Shown here one piece after another: positions 26,497 through 34,980 of a stretch of DNA of 64,000 nucleotides. The position numbers were made by a program, and so were the translations under genes. Every line of letters starts with the position of its first letter. Position 1 is the first letter of the stretch. Source of the stretch: Winogradskyella sp046545555. Lineage in GTDB: Bacteria; Bacteroidota; Bacteroidia; Flavobacteriales; Flavobacteriaceae. Location: positions 682,001-746,000 of the forward strand of contig NZ_JBHZTH010000001.1 in the NCBI RefSeq assembly GCF_046545555.1, read 5' to 3'. The notes beneath the pieces are model-generated. The model was not told the DNA's origin, searched no databases, and worked only from the letters and a program-made list of their open reading frames with translations.

Positions 26497-26973
26497 TTAT
26501 AACCATTTAGATTCTCGTTCTGTTGCGTCTAAAATATCAACTTTTAATAGTGATGCAATTTCTTTTGCTTTTTTAAAAGCATCATCAATATCATAAGTGT
26601 TATAAGCTTCTATTTTTTGATTTGTATTATAGAATAAATTGAGCTTAATGATTTCGTTCGTCACATTAGCTTCAGCTGAGGTTTGTCTGAGAGTCGTTGT
26701 TTCATTTGTTCTAAAAACTGAAATATATTCTATATCTGGAATAGGTTTCCATTTACCCACTGAAATTCCAAGAAGAGATTTTATTTCCCGATATTTTTGA
26801 TTTTTAAAATCAAATTCAGAACCTTCTACAAGAAGAAAAAAGACGCCCATACCAATAAGAATAAATCCTTTAAAGCTAGTTACTAGTGAAATTACTCCAA
26901 TAATTAGAGCAAGACAACCTAGAATTAATTTCCAAATGGGAAGTTTTCTTTTAAATATGAATTTATTCATCAT
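26497..26973 (-). CDS. Hypothetical membrane protein
   Basis: A 158-residue protein with two close hydrophobic segments at about 13-32 and 34-47 and a soluble C-terminal part (KYREIKSLLGISVGKWKPIP and onward). The soluble part looks like a bacterial PH-like sandwich (VFRTNETTTLRQTSAEANVT), but this is not certain. It lies between bioB and the flotillin gene on the same strand; the flotillin terminator separates it from upstream. Function unknown. Confidence 0.6.
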   Translation of the reverse strand: MMNKFIFKRKLPIWKLILGCLALIIGVISLVTSFKGFILIGMGVFFLLVEGSEFDFKNQKYREIKSLLGISVGKWKPIPDIEYISVFRTNETTTLRQTSAEANVTNEIIKLNLFYNTNQKIEAYNTYDIDDAFKKAKEIASLLKVDILDATERESKWL

Positions 26974-26987
26974 ATGACATTAAGATG

Positions 26988-27017
26988 AAAAGTCCACCTT
27001 AAGCTAAAGTGGACTTT
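26988..27017 (-). terminator. Terminator of the flotillin gene
   Basis: AAAGTCCAC (26989-26997) pairs with GTGGACTTT (27009-27017). On the minus strand a T-run follows the hairpin, placing the end of the flotillin transcript just past its stop at 27027. Confidence 0.8.
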
Positions 27018-27026
27018 CTGTTTGTT

Positions 27027-28460
27027 TTACTTTTCGTTAGACTTCTCAACCTCAGCATCATCTGCTTCAATCTCTTTTTTGTCTTTACCCTTTAAATACT
27101 CAGGTAAATCCATACCAGCCATATTAAACATTTCTTGTAAAGGTGGTACTGATTTGTACATGCCAGATAAGAAGTTAGCAGTTGATGACTTACCGTCTTC
27201 ACCACCAGTGCCATTATCCCAAACAGTAACTTTATCAATTTTAATATTCTTAATTGCTTCTGCTTGTATTTTCACTAATTCTGGTAGCTTATCTGCAATT
27301 AATAATAATACTGCATCTCTACTAGAATCTCCAGCCGCTTTCACAATCTCCTGCATACCAGCAGCTTGTTTAGTTAAGATTTCAAATTGACCTTGCGCTT
27401 CTGCTTGTGCTTTAAAGAGGATAGCATCAGCCTCACCTTTTGCTTTACGTCTAATACGCTCAGCTTCTGCTTCTGCATCAATTTCTACTTTACGTTTATC
27501 TATTTCTGCAGGTACAATAACGTCTGCCATTTGAGAAGAACGCTCACGTTCGGCTCTTGCCGTTTCTGCTTCTTGCTCTGCTGCATAAGATTCTTGTAAA
27601 GCCTTTGCACTCTGTACTTTCTCAGATGCAATTGCTACACGCTCAGCTTCAGCCTCTCTTTGACGACGCAATGAATCTGAATTTGCTACAGATATTTTTG
27701 CCGAGTTTTCACCTTCAACTGCTTGTGCATTTGCTGCGGCAACTTGGGTTCTTTCATCTTGTACAGCATTAGCTTCACCAATCGATCCATCTCTAGTTTT
27801 CTCTGCAACCGATTTACGCGCTGCATTAATAGCGTGTGCAGCAGCTTCTTTACCAAGTGCTTCAATATAACCAGACTCATCAACAATATCTGTAATATTT
27901 ACGTTGATTAGTTTTAAACCTACTTTCTTTAACTCCGTTTCTACTGACTGAGAAATATTAGTTAAAAACTTGTCTCTGTCATTGTTGATTTCCTCAATAT
28001 CCATTGAAGCTACAACTAAACGTAATTGACCAAAAATAATTTCTTTGGCAAGCTCTTGTACATCTTGTGCGCCTAATCCTAATAAACGTTCTGCAGCATT
28101 TTGCATTACACCTGGCTCAGTTGATACACCAATTGTAAAACGGGATGGTACATTAACACGAATGTTTTGTTTAGACAGAGCATTAACTAGATTTACTTCA
28201 ATTGAAATTGGTGTTAAATCTAAGAACTCATAATCTTGAATCACTGGAATAATAAATGCTGCACCACCATGAATACACTTGGCAGATTGTCCTCCTCCAA
28301 CTTTACCGTAAACCACTAGTATACGATCAGATGGACAACGTTTATAACGTTTTATAAGTATTACTAATGTTAATATAATAAATAGGGCTACAAAAATTAG
28401 GAGCATTGGCCCTCCAATGCCTTCCATGTTAATTGATTCTTGTATTGCGAGTAATTTCAT
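27027..28460 (-). CDS. Flotillin-family protein (YuaG/FloT-like)
   Basis: A 477-residue flotillin. It has one membrane segment at about 17-36 (GPMLLIFVALFIILTLVILI), an SPFH/PHB domain (about 40-230, RCPSDRILVVYGKVGGGQSA), and a long Ala/Glu-rich coiled coil (EAEAERVAIASEKVQSAKAL, EIDAEAEAERIRRKAKGEAD) before the oligomerisation tail. Flotillins scaffold membrane microdomains. The NfeD-like gene lies 38 bases upstream on the same strand, matching the yuaF-yuaG arrangement of other bacteria, so the two proteins likely work together. Confidence 0.93.
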   Translation of the reverse strand: MKLLAIQESINMEGIGGPMLLIFVALFIILTLVILIKRYKRCPSDRILVVYGKVGGGQSAKCIHGGAAFIIPVIQDYEFLDLTPISIEVNLVNALSKQNIRVNVPSRFTIGVSTEPGVMQNAAERLLGLGAQDVQELAKEIIFGQLRLVVASMDIEEINNDRDKFLTNISQSVETELKKVGLKLINVNITDIVDESGYIEALGKEAAAHAINAARKSVAEKTRDGSIGEANAVQDERTQVAAANAQAVEGENSAKISVANSDSLRRQREAEAERVAIASEKVQSAKALQESYAAEQEAETARAERERSSQMADVIVPAEIDKRKVEIDAEAEAERIRRKAKGEADAILFKAQAEAQGQFEILTKQAAGMQEIVKAAGDSSRDAVLLLIADKLPELVKIQAEAIKNIKIDKVTVWDNGTGGEDGKSSTANFLSGMYKSVPPLQEMFNMAGMDLPEYLKGKDKKEIEADDAEVEKSNEK

Positions 28461-28498
28461 ATAATAGATTTTAAAGGTTAGTATAAAGTTATTTTAAA

Positions 28499-29140
28499 TT
28501 AATTGTTACCAAGCAAATGATTTTCACCTAATGGCAGTTCTTGTTTTACGGATTGGGATTGTTCAATCGGTTTGCGTGTATGGTCAACAATGAGGATACC
28601 ATTCGAAGTTACATCAACAACCTTTATAATGGTTCCAGATTTTAATTCGGTTAAAGAATCTGTTAGTGCATCTAACTCACGCATAGTTCCTTGCACGCTT
28701 ACAGTAACCTTACCCATTGTCGAGCGATCAGCACCAATTGTCAAATAGACTTCGCCAACTGCATCGATAGCATTTTTATAGTTTAATGTACCACTATCAG
28801 TAAGTTTATTAATAAAGTAGAACAAAGCCGCCATTATTACCATCATTAATAAGCCTGAGATAACCGAAATTATAATAGTTAAAGGAGTTGAAAGACCTTC
28901 ATCAATGCACACAATGCCGCTCCAACCAAAAATGGTAAAAAAGCCTACTAAATTTTTAAAGGATATAAATTGAAATCCTGCTCCATCAGCATCGAAATCT
29001 GAATCCATGTCCTCAAGACCATCAGCATCTCCTCCAGCAAACGCCGTAATCATAACGACCGAAAAAATTAAAGAGCCAATAATAGCAACTAGCCAGTATA
29101 CTTTTGGTAAAAATTCTAAGTTTGAAAACCAGTCTAACAT
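28499..29140 (-). CDS. NfeD-like (YuaF-type) membrane protein
   Basis: A 213-residue protein with hydrophobic segments at about 13-32, 62-78 and 83-112, and a C-terminal OB-fold domain (NAIDAVGEVYLTIGADRSTM, GTIIKVVDVTSNGILIVDHT) as in NfeD-family proteins. An acidic stretch (GGDADGLEDMDSDFDADG) is typical of the bacteroidal version. It precedes the flotillin gene, and NfeD/flotillin pairs are functional partners in membrane microdomains. Confidence 0.88.
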   Translation of the reverse strand: MLDWFSNLEFLPKVYWLVAIIGSLIFSVVMITAFAGGDADGLEDMDSDFDADGAGFQFISFKNLVGFFTIFGWSGIVCIDEGLSTPLTIIISVISGLLMMVIMAALFYFINKLTDSGTLNYKNAIDAVGEVYLTIGADRSTMGKVTVSVQGTMRELDALTDSLTELKSGTIIKVVDVTSNGILIVDHTRKPIEQSQSVKQELPLGENHLLGNN

Positions 29141-29182
29141 AATGAATAGAATTAAGGATTAAACAACATATACATTCATAGA

Positions 29183-30322
29183 TTAATTTGAAAGTATAAC
29201 GGACACAGCATTACCACCAAAGCCGACGGCATTAATCATAATTTTTGAAATCTTTTTTGGATACGATTGATCCAAATATGGAATGTCAATAAATATTTGA
29301 CGGTTAAGCATAAATATAGCCATTTCTACACTTAGTAATCCGGAAGCTCCTAAGCTATGACCAATTTGTACCTTATTAGTAGTCAATGAAGGAATTTTGT
29401 TACAAAAAATCGTCTTTATTGCATTAAATTCCGCTAAATCCCCTTTAATTGTTCCTGGTGTGTGTGTTACTATGATATCTATAGTGTCAGGATTATTATC
29501 ACCTAAAGCCATAGACATTGAGCGCTGAAAACAGTCAGCGTTCGTTGAGAGCGACGCATTATGTTCTAAAAGTTCAGTTCCGTAACCAATACCTTCAATG
29601 TAAGCTAAGGCATTTGCTACTTTACCAAGTTCTAAGCAAGAACTAGCAGCAGCTTCACTTAATATCATAGTGTTCTCAGTTTTTTTAAAGTCTAAAGCTC
29701 TACAAGGATAGCTATCACTTTTCCTAGCATAAACCTTTAAAGCCTGCATTTGCGCAATTGTAAAAGGTGTTAGAGGAGCCTCGCTACCACCAACTAAAAA
29801 TTTGTTACACATACCAGATTTTAACCAAGCGACACCATTAAGCATAGCGTGTAAAGCAGTAGAGCAGGTTATAGAATGAGAAATTTCTGGACCCTTAGTT
29901 TGTAGGTCGTGAGCAATCCATGAAGAAATATTACCTAAAGTTGTCGTTGGTGAACTTAAGGTTTCTGCTCTATTTTTATTCAAGAAATTTTTATGATATT
30001 TTTCAAAAAGCGTTGTGGCACCTCGTGAAGAACCAATATTAATTCCAAAGTTATCTGATGATTTCCAACCCGCTGCTTTAACAGCTTGTCTTGATGTAAA
30101 TATTCCGAATAGCACAGAATCATCTAGTTGTTTGTATTTGGTATTTGAGTTTCTAAGTATTTCTATTTCTTTTTTAGCTTCAACTGCTAATTCTGCCGAG
30201 AATACACCTTCGTTTTCTGAAAAAAAATGAGATTTTGACAGGTAGTTTTTCCAAATAATTTCTTTATTAAAACCTAAAGGTGAAATAGATGAAATAGCAG
30301 TTATAGAAATAGCTTTATTCAA
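29183..30322 (-). CDS. Beta-ketoacyl synthase (KAS I/II-like)
   Basis: A 379-residue thiolase-fold condensing enzyme. The catalytic Cys is in HSITCSTALHAM, the first His in VTHTPGTIKGDL, and the second His in KVQIGHSLGASGLLS, so the full Cys-His-His triad of FabB/FabF-type KAS is present. It is about 30 residues shorter than FabF. Start is TTG, behind a TATTTTTG box. No acyl carrier protein gene is adjacent. Its place among biotin genes (bioB on one side, bioA-bioD-bioF on the other) raises the possibility of a role in pimeloyl-chain formation; a general lipid role is equally possible. Confidence 0.88.
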   Translation of the reverse strand: MNKAISITAISSISPLGFNKEIIWKNYLSKSHFFSENEGVFSAELAVEAKKEIEILRNSNTKYKQLDDSVLFGIFTSRQAVKAAGWKSSDNFGINIGSSRGATTLFEKYHKNFLNKNRAETLSSPTTTLGNISSWIAHDLQTKGPEISHSITCSTALHAMLNGVAWLKSGMCNKFLVGGSEAPLTPFTIAQMQALKVYARKSDSYPCRALDFKKTENTMILSEAAASSCLELGKVANALAYIEGIGYGTELLEHNASLSTNADCFQRSMSMALGDNNPDTIDIIVTHTPGTIKGDLAEFNAIKTIFCNKIPSLTTNKVQIGHSLGASGLLSVEMAIFMLNRQIFIDIPYLDQSYPKKISKIMINAVGFGGNAVSVILSN

Positions 30323-30341
30323 TGAAAAATTAGTTTAATGA

Positions 30342-30349
30342 CAAAAATA
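30342..30349 (-). promoter_or_regulatory. -7 promoter box of the ketoacyl synthase gene
   Basis: The minus strand reads TATTTTTG, 20 bases upstream of the TTG start at 30322. It is the same octamer as in front of bioB. Confidence 0.45.
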
Positions 30350-30450
30350 AGATTTATACCTAAGTGTATAAAAGAACAAACACAATATATTGTCGATTTG
30401 TAACATAAATTCTTTTTAGTTTACTTAAAATTATAAATCATTAAAATATT

Positions 30451-30891
30451 ATGGAAGATTACAAGGAGAAAAGTTGGTTTGCTAGGAATTGGGGATGGGT
30501 TCTTGGTGGCGGATGTTTGTCAATAATTCTTATTGTCGTTTTGGCTGTAGGCGGTATAATTTACAAAGTGGCAGATGCTGTTGCAGAATCCGAACCGTAT
30601 ACGTATGCATTAGCTAAAACTATGGAAAATGAGAAGGTGATTGACTTTCTTGGTGAGCCAATTGAAACTAATGGTATAGGGAATACAAGCTTTAACTACA
30701 AAAATGGAACAAGTACAGCTGAGTTAACCATACCAATAAAAGGGCCTAAGGACGAAGGAAGTATTATTGTAAATGCGGAAAAAATAAATGATGAGTGGGC
30801 ATATAATTTACTCTATGTAAAAATTGATGGTGAAACAGAACGAATTAATTTATTAGAATCTAAAAAAGAGGATTCATTAGACGATTTCTAG
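30451..30891 (+). CDS. Coa1-family (cytochrome c oxidase assembly factor-like) membrane protein
   Basis: A 146-residue protein with one N-terminal membrane segment (GWVLGGGCLSIILIVVLAVG) and a small soluble domain. LGEPIETNGIGNTSFNYKNG and AELTIPIKGPKDEGSIIVNA match the Coa1/TIM21-like family found in flavobacteria. In eukaryotes Coa1 assists cytochrome oxidase assembly; no oxidase gene is nearby, so the role is only a family label. Its 3' end overlaps the convergent bioA gene by 15 bases. Confidence 0.75.
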   Translation: MEDYKEKSWFARNWGWVLGGGCLSIILIVVLAVGGIIYKVADAVAESEPYTYALAKTMENEKVIDFLGEPIETNGIGNTSFNYKNGTSTAELTIPIKGPKDEGSIIVNAEKINDEWAYNLLYVKIDGETERINLLESKKEDSLDDF

Positions 30892-32142
30892 TACATCTTC
30901 AATAGTATCATATATTTTTTGTAGTTCACTCTTAGAAATTGTATAAGGAACTTGTATATAAATTGTATTGCCAAGAGGTCGAAGAAACACCCCTCTGTCC
31001 ATAAAAAACTTCAATAATTTATCACGTAAATCTCCATAACGTTCCATTTTGGTGTTGAGGTCTAAAGTAAAAATAACACCGATTTGTCTAGTGGATTTTA
31101 CTTTTGGATGTATTTTTATGAGATCACTAAACACTTTATGGGATTTCGCAATGACTTTGATATTATCTTGAATGTTTTTAGACTGTAAAAGTTCTATTGC
31201 AGCAATCGCAGTTGCACAAGCTATAGGATTGCCAGAATAAGTATGACAATGAAAAAAGCCTTTGGCCATTTCATTGCTTAAAAAAGCTTCATAAATATTT
31301 TGAGTACATGATGTTATTGCCATTGGGATTAAGCCAGCAGTTAATGCTTTACTTAGGCAAATAATATCTGGTTTTGTGTCTATATAATCTGATGCAAAAT
31401 GCTTTCCTGTTTTGCCGAAACCTGTCATAACTTCGTCTGCAATTGTAAGAATATGATTTGCTTTGCAGAATTTCAGAATTTCATTTAAACCTTCAGCATT
31501 ATGAATTTTCATACCAGCAGCACCTTGAATAAGTGGCTCGTAAATAAAACCAGCAATTTTATAAGTTGATGTAAACAGTTGTAGCTGCTTTAAAATATCT
31601 ATGTGATTATTACCATCTGGTGTCGGAATACGCTTTACATCAATTAAAAATTCTTCGAAAGGACCATTGTAAACCGAAAGTCCTGAGACACTCATGGCTC
31701 CGAAGGTATCTCCATGAAACCCATCTTCAAAAGCAATAAACACAGAGCGTTTTTCATCTCTGTTAAAGTAGTATTGCAATGCCATTTTAATGCCTGCTTC
31801 TACTGCTGTAGATCCGTTATCGTTAAAAAAGATCTTATTCTGCCCTTTAGGTAATATTTTTATAAGCTCTTCAGATAATTCAACGGCAGGTTGGTGTGTG
31901 AAATCGCTAAACATTACTTGGTCTAGCTGTTGCATTTGTTGATATGCTTTTTCAATAATGTAATCATTGCAATGTCCAAACATAGAAGTATACCAAGACG
32001 AAATAGCATCAATGTACTCGTTGCCGTCTTCATCTATTAGAATACAACCTTTTGCTTTTACAATTGCAACACTTTCTGGTTGCAATTGATGTTGCTTTAG
32101 TGGATGCCAAAGGTGTTTTTTATCGCGTTCTTTTAGACTCAT
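30877..32142 (-). CDS. bioA: Adenosylmethionine-8-amino-7-oxononanoate transaminase
   Basis: BioA transfers an amino group from SAM to KAPA, giving DAPA in biotin synthesis. The 421-residue class III aminotransferase contains DAISSWYTSMFGHCN and DEVMTGFGKTGKHFASDY, with the PLP lysine in CLSKALTAGLIPMAITSCT. The last gene of bioF-DUF2007-bioD-bioA on the minus strand, 23 bases after bioD. Its end overlaps the Coa1-like gene on the other strand by 15 bases. Confidence 0.95.
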   Translation of the reverse strand: MSLKERDKKHLWHPLKQHQLQPESVAIVKAKGCILIDEDGNEYIDAISSWYTSMFGHCNDYIIEKAYQQMQQLDQVMFSDFTHQPAVELSEELIKILPKGQNKIFFNDNGSTAVEAGIKMALQYYFNRDEKRSVFIAFEDGFHGDTFGAMSVSGLSVYNGPFEEFLIDVKRIPTPDGNNHIDILKQLQLFTSTYKIAGFIYEPLIQGAAGMKIHNAEGLNEILKFCKANHILTIADEVMTGFGKTGKHFASDYIDTKPDIICLSKALTAGLIPMAITSCTQNIYEAFLSNEMAKGFFHCHTYSGNPIACATAIAAIELLQSKNIQDNIKVIAKSHKVFSDLIKIHPKVKSTRQIGVIFTLDLNTKMERYGDLRDKLLKFFMDRGVFLRPLGNTIYIQVPYTISKSELQKIYDTIEDVLEIV

Positions 32143-32165
32143 AGTATTTCCTGGGAGGCCAGGAT

Positions 32166-32777
32166 TTATTTTAAATTCTTTTTAAAAATTTCAGCATATT
32201 CTTTAATCACATTCTTATCAAAATAGGGTTCATCATTTATTCTACCAATTACTTGTACTCCAGTCATTTTTTTAATAATAGACTCAGTAGATTTATGCTC
32301 ATCTCCACTATAAATTATAGAGACATCAAATCCTTTTTCTTTCAGTGTGTTAACGGTTAAAAGTGTATGATTAATACTTCCTAAATAATGACGAGATACT
32401 ACTATAACTTTATCAATTGGATGTATGAGATCTAATATAGTTTCAGAATTATTTAATGGTACCATTAGTCCGCCAGCTCCTTCAATAATTAGATTGTTTT
32501 TCGTTTTTGGTCGTTTAATATTTTTTAATTCTATCGTTAGATTTTCTAATTCAGCGGCACCATGCGGACTCATTGGAGTTTGCAAAGCATAACTATTAGA
32601 GTGAAAAGTAGATTTAGAATTTGAAACTAAACGATTTACTTTTTTAGTGTCGCAGTTATCTAATTCACCAGCTTGCACTGGCTTAAAATAATCGGCTTCT
32701 AGAGCTTCTACTATAATTGCAGAGGCTATGGTTTTACCAACATCTGTAGATATGCCAGTGACAAAGTAGGTTTTCAT
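32166..32777 (-). CDS. bioD: Dethiobiotin synthetase
   Basis: BioD closes the ureido ring of dethiobiotin using CO2 and ATP. The 203-residue protein has the P-loop TGISTDVGKTIASAI, FKPVQAGELDNCDT (substrate-binding Lys), and IEGAGGLMVPLN, all family signatures. It overlaps the DUF2007 gene by 4 bases (32774-32777), which implies translational coupling, and bioA follows after 23 bases. Confidence 0.94.
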   Translation of the reverse strand: MKTYFVTGISTDVGKTIASAIIVEALEADYFKPVQAGELDNCDTKKVNRLVSNSKSTFHSNSYALQTPMSPHGAAELENLTIELKNIKRPKTKNNLIIEGAGGLMVPLNNSETILDLIHPIDKVIVVSRHYLGSINHTLLTVNTLKEKGFDVSIIYSGDEHKSTESIIKKMTGVQVIGRINDEPYFDKNVIKEYAEIFKKNLK

Positions 32778-33187
32778 TTTATAGGGAATTCGGTTTTACA
32801 ATTAATACAAACATATTTATAACGTGTATGAAATGGTAGTGTAAAAGTTAATATACCAATTAAGAAAGATAAAAATGATTTTAGACTGTCAATAGAAGAA
32901 TAGAGTTCTACTTCATCGTTGCCACAATTAGGGCAGAGAATAGGTTTGCCATTATCATCTAAAGAATGAATTTTTATAGCTTTTAAAATCTCTTTTGCTT
33001 TTTTTGTGTCTTTAGTAAGTACTTTCAACTTTACGCCACCTATAGCATTACTTACTAAAGGGTCTGTATCTATAGTAATGTTATCTCTTAGAAATACTTC
33101 TATACCATCTGCTTCTAATCTCCCTTTTACAATTTGGGCTTCAGAGGAATATTGAAATCTAGCTATTGTGATGAATGTTTGGCTCAT
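32774..33187 (-). CDS. DUF2007-domain membrane protein with zinc-ribbon-like cysteines
   Basis: A 137-residue protein. The N-terminal part (ARFQYSSEAQIVKGRLEADG, VLTKDTKKAKEIL) matches the DUF2007 signal-transducer-like fold. The second part has CPNCGNDE and, near the end, CINC, forming a Cys4 zinc-ribbon-like set split by a hydrophobic stretch (SFLSFLIGILTFTLPF). Lies inside the biotin operon and overlaps bioD by 4 bases. Role unknown; no link to biotin chemistry is apparent. Confidence 0.75.
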   Translation of the reverse strand: MSQTFITIARFQYSSEAQIVKGRLEADGIEVFLRDNITIDTDPLVSNAIGGVKLKVLTKDTKKAKEILKAIKIHSLDDNGKPILCPNCGNDEVELYSSIDSLKSFLSFLIGILTFTLPFHTRYKYVCINCKTEFPIK

Positions 33188-33222
33188 ATATTATGTGATG
33201 AGATGATGAAACGAGTTCATCA

Positions 33223-34362
33223 CTACTTGGTAACAAAGGTAGCTAACAAGCTTAAGACTTCCGAGATTTCTTTTTTAGAATTATAACTGTGCAAACAGAA
33301 TCTTAAACGCTCTTTACCTATGGGTACTGTTGGTGATAAAATGGGTTTTACATTATACCCTTTATTATGAAATTTTTGTGCAATAGACTTTACTTTTTCG
33401 TTTCCAGAAATAATGTAACAATGAATTGCAGAATCGCTATTTATAAATTTATTTTGAAGTTCTAAACGATTTATCTCTAATTTAAAATAAGAAATATTCT
33501 CTTTAAGTTTTTTTATTTCATTAGTTGATTCTAAAGCTTTATATATTGTTTTAATAGTAACTAATGTATGTGGAGGTAATGCTGTGGTATAAATAAAAGA
33601 TCGCGAAAAATTAATAAGGTAGTTTTTTAAAGCTTTTGAACCTAAGACAGCTGCACCATGGCAACCTATAGCTTTGCCGAATGTTATTATTCTTGCAAAA
33701 ACCTCATTTTCAAGATTATATTCTTGTAATAATCCATACTTAAATACGCCTAAAGCGTGCGCTTCATCAATTATAAGATGCGCATTATAAACTTTACAAA
33801 GTTCTAGGATTTTTAAAATTTGAGGAGTATCACCATCCATTGAAAAAACAGATTCGGTAACAATATATATGTCAGAATTGTTTAAGTCACGATTGCATTT
33901 GATCTTACATTTTTGCTCTAAATCTTCTAAATTGTTATGCTTAAACTTGTAGTTTTTGGCATTGCTCATAGAAATACCATCTCTAATAGAAGCATGCACA
34001 TGTTCATCGTACAAGATAATATCATCACGCTGAGGCACAGAAGCCAGTAAGCCAATATTAGCATTATATCCTGAGTTATAAATTAAGGCAGCTTCGCTAT
34101 TATGAATAGTAGAAAGATCATTTTCTATATTGGTGTATAAAAGATCATTTCCTGATAGTAAACGAGAGCCGGTAGCTCCATTTTTCTTGAGATTATTATT
34201 TATTATATATTGATGAGTCTTATCGAAAATGTCTTCAGAATTTGAAAATCCTAAATAATCATTGGACGAAAAATCCACGAGATTAGAGGCAGCGCCTAAT
34301 TCTCGAAATGCATTATTTTCTTTTCGTTCCTTTAGTTTTTTATGTATTCTTTTTGGTATCAC
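33223..34362 (-). CDS. bioF: 8-amino-7-oxononanoate synthase
   Basis: BioF condenses pimeloyl thioester with alanine, the first committed step of biotin ring assembly. The 379-residue PLP enzyme has SSNDYLGFSNSEDIF, GATGSRLLSGN, IDEAHALGVFK and ITFGKAIGCHGAAV, where the lysine binds PLP. The start is GTG, five bases after a TATCTTTG box (34367-34374), so the mRNA may be nearly leaderless. First gene of the bioF-DUF2007-bioD-bioA unit, divergent from the DUF2975 operon. Confidence 0.93.
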   Translation of the reverse strand: MIPKRIHKKLKERKENNAFRELGAASNLVDFSSNDYLGFSNSEDIFDKTHQYIINNNLKKNGATGSRLLSGNDLLYTNIENDLSTIHNSEAALIYNSGYNANIGLLASVPQRDDIILYDEHVHASIRDGISMSNAKNYKFKHNNLEDLEQKCKIKCNRDLNNSDIYIVTESVFSMDGDTPQILKILELCKVYNAHLIIDEAHALGVFKYGLLQEYNLENEVFARIITFGKAIGCHGAAVLGSKALKNYLINFSRSFIYTTALPPHTLVTIKTIYKALESTNEIKKLKENISYFKLEINRLELQNKFINSDSAIHCYIISGNEKVKSIAQKFHNKGYNVKPILSPTVPIGKERLRFCLHSYNSKKEISEVLSLLATFVTK

Positions 34363-34366
34363 AGGT

Positions 34367-34374
34367 CAAAGATA
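34367..34374 (-). promoter_or_regulatory. -7 promoter box of bioF (possibly leaderless mRNA)
   Basis: The minus strand reads TATCTTTG, then four bases, then the GTG start. In Bacteroidota transcription begins a few bases past this box, so the transcript would start at about the start codon. panD has the same TATCTTTG-N4-start arrangement. Confidence 0.55.
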
Positions 34375-34413
34375 CGAACAGTGTAAAGACTATGAATTAT
34401 CTTTTTTTAATTA

Positions 34414-34440
34414 AAAAATTATTGTTAAACAATAATTTTT
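34414..34440. promoter_or_regulatory. Palindromic operator 1 upstream of the DUF2975/HTH operon
   Basis: A perfect 27-base palindrome centred at A34427, with arms of 13 bases (core TTATTGTT-A-AACAATAA). It covers the TTG -33 element (34422-34424). The same 17-base core recurs 31 bases downstream. Likely a binding site of the operon's own HTH protein (inference). Confidence 0.75.
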
Positions 34441-34449
34441 ATATATTTG
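34422..34449 (+). promoter_or_regulatory. Promoter of the DUF2975/HTH operon
   Basis: TTG (34422-34424), 17 bases, then TATATTTG (34442-34449) fits the full Bacteroidota promoter pattern with correct spacing. The ATG is at 34469. Palindromic sites cover both the -33 element and the transcription start region. Confidence 0.8.
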
Positions 34450-34466
34450 TTATTGTTAAACAATAA
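34450..34466. promoter_or_regulatory. Palindromic operator 2 at the transcription start
   Basis: TTATTGTT-A-AACAATAA, a perfect 8-1-8 palindrome identical to the core of operator 1, starting right after the -7 box and ending 2 bases before the ATG at 34469. Centre-to-centre distance to operator 1 is 31 bases, about three helical turns. Confidence 0.75.
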
Positions 34467-34468
34467 TT

Positions 34469-34978
34469 ATGAGCTCTGCAAGAACACTTTATTTGATACT
34501 AAATGTTATTATTTTTCTTTTACTAATGAGTATTGGTATAGGAATTTTCGTTTTAGGAATGATTCTCTTAGGTGTAAAACAAGATTTTATCCTTATAGAT
34601 GAAGATGTATTAATTTATAAACGTGAAACGATGCTTTATGGGTTTACATTTTTAAAGCTTGTGGTTTATGCTGTTTTTATCGTTGCACTTTGGAAATTAA
34701 GAAAGGCGACAAAATCCTTATTAAAAAAAGATTTTTATAATACCGAACTTATAAGTGGAATGTTCAGTTCGGGAAAACTTATGGTTCTTTCCTCAGTAGC
34801 TTTATGGTTTATAGATGAGATGGGCAATATGTTTTTTAAACGGAAAGTTTTACTTGGTTTAAGTGAAAAAACATTGGTGTATTTATTAATAATTGCTATG
34901 GGATTGTTTTTAATGCTAATGAGTTCAGTTTTTAGAGATACTAAGGCTATAAAAGATGAAAACGATTTAACAATTTAA
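34469..34978 (+). CDS. DUF2975 membrane protein
   Basis: A 169-residue protein with four membrane segments (about 8-34, 52-73, 105-120, 131-155). Layout and C-terminus (KDENDLTI) match the DUF2975 family, whose members are nearly always coded next to a small Cro/CI-type HTH regulator. Possibly senses or transports something at the membrane; function unknown. Two bases separate it from a second DUF2975 gene, which carries the same ENDLTI ending, so they are likely a tandem duplication. First gene of a three-gene operon. Confidence 0.8.
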   Translation: MSSARTLYLILNVIIFLLLMSIGIGIFVLGMILLGVKQDFILIDEDVLIYKRETMLYGFTFLKLVVYAVFIVALWKLRKATKSLLKKDFYNTELISGMFSSGKLMVLSSVALWFIDEMGNMFFKRKVLLGLSEKTLVYLLIIAMGLFLMLMSSVFRDTKAIKDENDLTI

Positions 34979-34980
34979 TC

